Positions 13,474 to 15,577 of a stretch of DNA of 15,577 nucleotides are shown piece after piece. The position numbers and the translations under genes are program-made. The notes under the pieces were generated by a model. It was given only the letters and a program-made list of their open reading frames with translations, did no database searches and was not told the DNA's origin. Origin of the DNA: Candidatus Geothermarchaeota archaeon (lineage in GTDB: Archaea > Thermoproteota > Nitrososphaeria > Geothermarchaeales > JDFR-13); the NCBI GenBank assembly GCA_015522055.1, contig WAMZ01000133.1, positions 1-15,577 of the forward strand, given 5' to 3'. Positions within the stretch are counted from its first letter, which is position 1. The number at the start of each line of letters is the position of its first letter.

Positions 13474-15577
13474 ATGAGCAGCGGATTAGATAAATGGTTC
13501 AACACACCAGCACAAAAGGCTGAAAAACAATCCCATGACAATGAATCCATCGAGGAGAAACGGGATTATCCAGTTAAACAGGAAAGGCCAGAGCCAGACA
13601 ATCTATATATACTGTTATCAGCGGATTACGACTCACAAGAAGAGAAGGTATACCTAAAATTCTATAATATAAAGACGCATAAGATCCTAATCTGGTATGA
13701 CACAACAGGGCATAAGCCATACGCATTAAGTAAAGCCCATCCAGAGGAGCTCCGGATGCATCCAGAGCTAGCAGAGATGAGTGATAGGATAGTGGACCTA
13801 ATCGAGGTCGAGAAACACGACCCGATAACCGACACTAAAGTCAGAATGACCAAGATAATAGTAAGGGATCCACTGGCTATAGGGGGAACTAGAACCTCCC
13901 TCAGGGAGAAGATAAAGCTATGGGAAGCCGATATAAAGTATCATGCAAACTATATATTCGACCTAGGTTTCCAAGTAGGTGCATACTATATAATCGAGGA
14001 CCTGGATAAGCTACCCAAGGAAGTAGATATGGATATTCCAAATGAGATAAAGAGTAGAATAAAGGATATGGAGGACGAATCAATATACCAATGGCTAAAA
14101 TTACTCGCAATGGAGGTCCCCAACTACAAGAGGGTCGCCCTAGACATCGAGGTATTCAATCCCCCAGGAGTAATGCCCAGGGTTGAAGACCCCCAATACC
14201 CAATATTCATAGCATCACTCAGGGGCTCCGACGGACTAAAGAAGATACTGGTATATGACTTGAGAAACGAGATCAAAGAAGATAGATTGAGGCTGGATGA
14301 CTACGAGGTAGAGGTATATAGGTCGGAGAAGAAGCTAATCGAGAGAATAATAGAGATAATCAAGGAATACCCAATAGTCGTAACCTTCAATGGAGACAAG
14401 TTCGACCTACCCTATATAAGGAAGAGGGGAGAGGCTATAGGAATACCTTATATAAAGGAATATATAAAACTGGGTAGGAATGATGCAAGGATAACATGGG
14501 GGGTACACATAGACTTATATGAATTCTTCAAAAACGTATCCATCAAGACATATGCATTCTCAAATGCATATGACATAGTGTCCCTAGACAGTGTAGCCAA
14601 GGCATTGATAGGGGAGGGAAAAATAGAGCTAGATAAGAGCTTCGAGGAACTGACGATATACGAGGCAATGGACTACGCATATAGAGACGCAGACATAACA
14701 TATAGGCTAACCGAGTTCAACCAGAACCTCCTAATGAACCTAATGACTATGATCGCGAGGATATCCAACATGACCATAGACGATGTATGTAGACTATCAA
14801 TATCCAACTGGATTAAGAATAGACTCGTATTCGAACATAGGAAACTAAACTATCTAATACCCCTGAGGGAGGAGATAGAGGCGAAGGGGGTCAAACAACA
14901 CCTAAAACCAGTAACCAAGGGTAAAAAATATGTAGGAGCCATTGTAATACAGCCCGAGCCAGGCATACACTTCAACGTCCATGTAGTAGACTTCGCCAGC
15001 CTATACCCAAGCATAATCAAGGAATACAACATATCATATGAAACAGTAAACTGCCCCCACCAAGAGTGTAGAGACAACCTAGTCGAAGGCACATCAACCT
15101 GGATATGTAAAAAGAAAATAGGTATAATAAGTAAATTCGCCGGCGCAATAAGGGACGTCAGGGTAAAGGTATTCAAGAAACTCGCAAAGGATAAAAGGAT
15201 ATCAGAGGATAAAAGAAGATTCTACGACGTAGTCCAGAGCTCACTCAAGGTATTCATCAACGCCATATACGGCGTAATGGGGTCCGATGCATTCCCATTC
15301 TACTACCTACCAGCCGCTGAGGCAACAACCATCCTAGGCAGAAACGCCATAATGAAGGCGATAGATATATCGAGGAAGATGGGGCTCAAAGTCATATATG
15401 GAGATACGGACAGCCTATTCATAAAGGACCCCGATCTGGAGCTTCTAGACAAGTTCATCAGTAGAGTGGAGAAGGAGATCAGGCTCAAACTAGATATAGA
15501 CAAGGTATATAGATACGTGGTATTCAGCAGGAGGAAGAAGAATTACTTCGGGGTACTAACAGATGGAACTATAGATG
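13474..15577 (+). CDS. polB: Family B DNA polymerase, B1 type (partial, runs off the window end)
   Basis: The first 701 codons of a replicative family B polymerase with 3'-5' proofreading; about 180 residues should follow beyond the window. Features in order: LDKWF at 5-9, a likely PCNA-binding (PIP-like) N-terminus; the N-terminal domain with GHKPY (80-84) and TKIIVRDPLA (126-135), both close to Sulfolobus Dpo1; Exo I DIE (D224, E226); Exo II TFNGDKFDLPYI (304-315, D311); Exo III YAYRD (401-405, D405); motif A DFASLYPSIIKEYN (506-519, D506); a Cys-rich insert CPHQEC (527-532) with C545; motif B KVFINAIYGV (592-601); motif C YGDTDS (642-647, D644 and D646); and KKNYFG (688-693). All catalytic carboxylates are intact and no intein interrupts the motifs. 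The ATG at 13474 is preceded by GGAG (13460-13463). An ATG at 13466 meets a stop after three codons. Confidence 0.97.
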   Translation, partial: MSSGLDKWFNTPAQKAEKQSHDNESIEEKRDYPVKQERPEPDNLYILLSADYDSQEEKVYLKFYNIKTHKILIWYDTTGHKPYALSKAHPEELRMHPELAEMSDRIVDLIEVEKHDPITDTKVRMTKIIVRDPLAIGGTRTSLREKIKLWEADIKYHANYIFDLGFQVGAYYIIEDLDKLPKEVDMDIPNEIKSRIKDMEDESIYQWLKLLAMEVPNYKRVALDIEVFNPPGVMPRVEDPQYPIFIASLRGSDGLKKILVYDLRNEIKEDRLRLDDYEVEVYRSEKKLIERIIEIIKEYPIVVTFNGDKFDLPYIRKRGEAIGIPYIKEYIKLGRNDARITWGVHIDLYEFFKNVSIKTYAFSNAYDIVSLDSVAKALIGEGKIELDKSFEELTIYEAMDYAYRDADITYRLTEFNQNLLMNLMTMIARISNMTIDDVCRLSISNWIKNRLVFEHRKLNYLIPLREEIEAKGVKQHLKPVTKGKKYVGAIVIQPEPGIHFNVHVVDFASLYPSIIKEYNISYETVNCPHQECRDNLVEGTSTWICKKKIGIISKFAGAIRDVRVKVFKKLAKDKRISEDKRRFYDVVQSSLKVFINAIYGVMGSDAFPFYYLPAAEATTILGRNAIMKAIDISRKMGLKVIYGDTDSLFIKDPDLELLDKFISRVEKEIRLKLDIDKVYRYVVFSRRKKNYFGVLTDGTID

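Noticed and set aside
13466..13476. ATG at 13466 as the polymerase start
   Set aside because: It is followed by a stop after three codons (ATG GGG ACA TGA). The open frame starts at 13474.
1..15577. tRNA or rRNA genes, CRISPR repeats, insertion sequences, attachment sites, replication origin
   Set aside because: None is supported. Intergenic spaces are short (123 nt at most) and are accounted for by promoters and gene ends. No terminal inverted repeats, transposase motifs, spaced repeats or tRNA T-loop consensus were found.

Overview
The window looks like chromosomal DNA of a hyperthermophilic crenarchaeote (Thermoproteota), probably from the Desulfurococcales/Acidilobales/Fervidicoccales neighbourhood. 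The order is not resolved. Supporting points are a complete archaeal A-type ATP synthase gene set, a eukaryote-like TIP49/RuvB-like ATPase, an archaeal TrmI tRNA methyltransferase, and a family B DNA polymerase close to Sulfolobus Dpo1 (PolB1). Codon use is rich in ATA, AGG and CTA, promoters are of TATA type, and mRNAs mix leaderless starts with Shine-Dalgarno starts (GGTG/GAGGTG).

Layout. (1) 71-2259, plus strand: TIP49-family AAA+ ATPase, then TrmI with its own leaderless-type promoter. (2) 2323-11540, minus strand: all nine A-ATP synthase subunits. The gene order in the direction of transcription is F-H-E-A-B-D-C as one tight operon (gaps of -1 to 11 nt), then I and K, each with its own promoter. 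A plus-strand gene for a six-helix membrane protein of unknown function (4814-5374) sits between C and I. (3) 11664-13410, plus strand: an unknown four-helix membrane protein divergent from the atpF promoter, then a small four-helix membrane protein with a TTG start, followed 2 nt later by a divergent arginase/agmatinase-fold protein. (4) 13474 to the window end: family B DNA polymerase, 701 codons, cut only by the window edge. It has all exonuclease motifs and polymerase motifs A, B and C.

How it fits together. The central block makes the machine that couples the ion gradient to ATP synthesis: catalytic head A3B3, central stalk D-F-C, peripheral stalks E-H, and membrane part I with the K ring. 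The split into one stalk/head operon plus separately promoted I and K would let the cell raise K, the multi-copy subunit, independently. The flanking genes serve RNA/RNP biology (TIP49, TrmI), probably amine/guanidine metabolism (ureohydrolase-like protein) and replication (PolB).

There is no gene-free stretch above 300 bases; the longest gap is 123 bases (11541-11663, a divergent promoter region). I see no tRNA, rRNA, CRISPR array, insertion sequence, intein or broken gene. The most unusual items are: a non-canonical P-loop in the catalytic A subunit (GGFGTGKT instead of GPFGSGKT); an arginase-fold enzyme that keeps its metal ligands but appears to have Ser in place of the catalytic His; and the opposite-strand membrane-protein gene inside the ATP synthase cluster.
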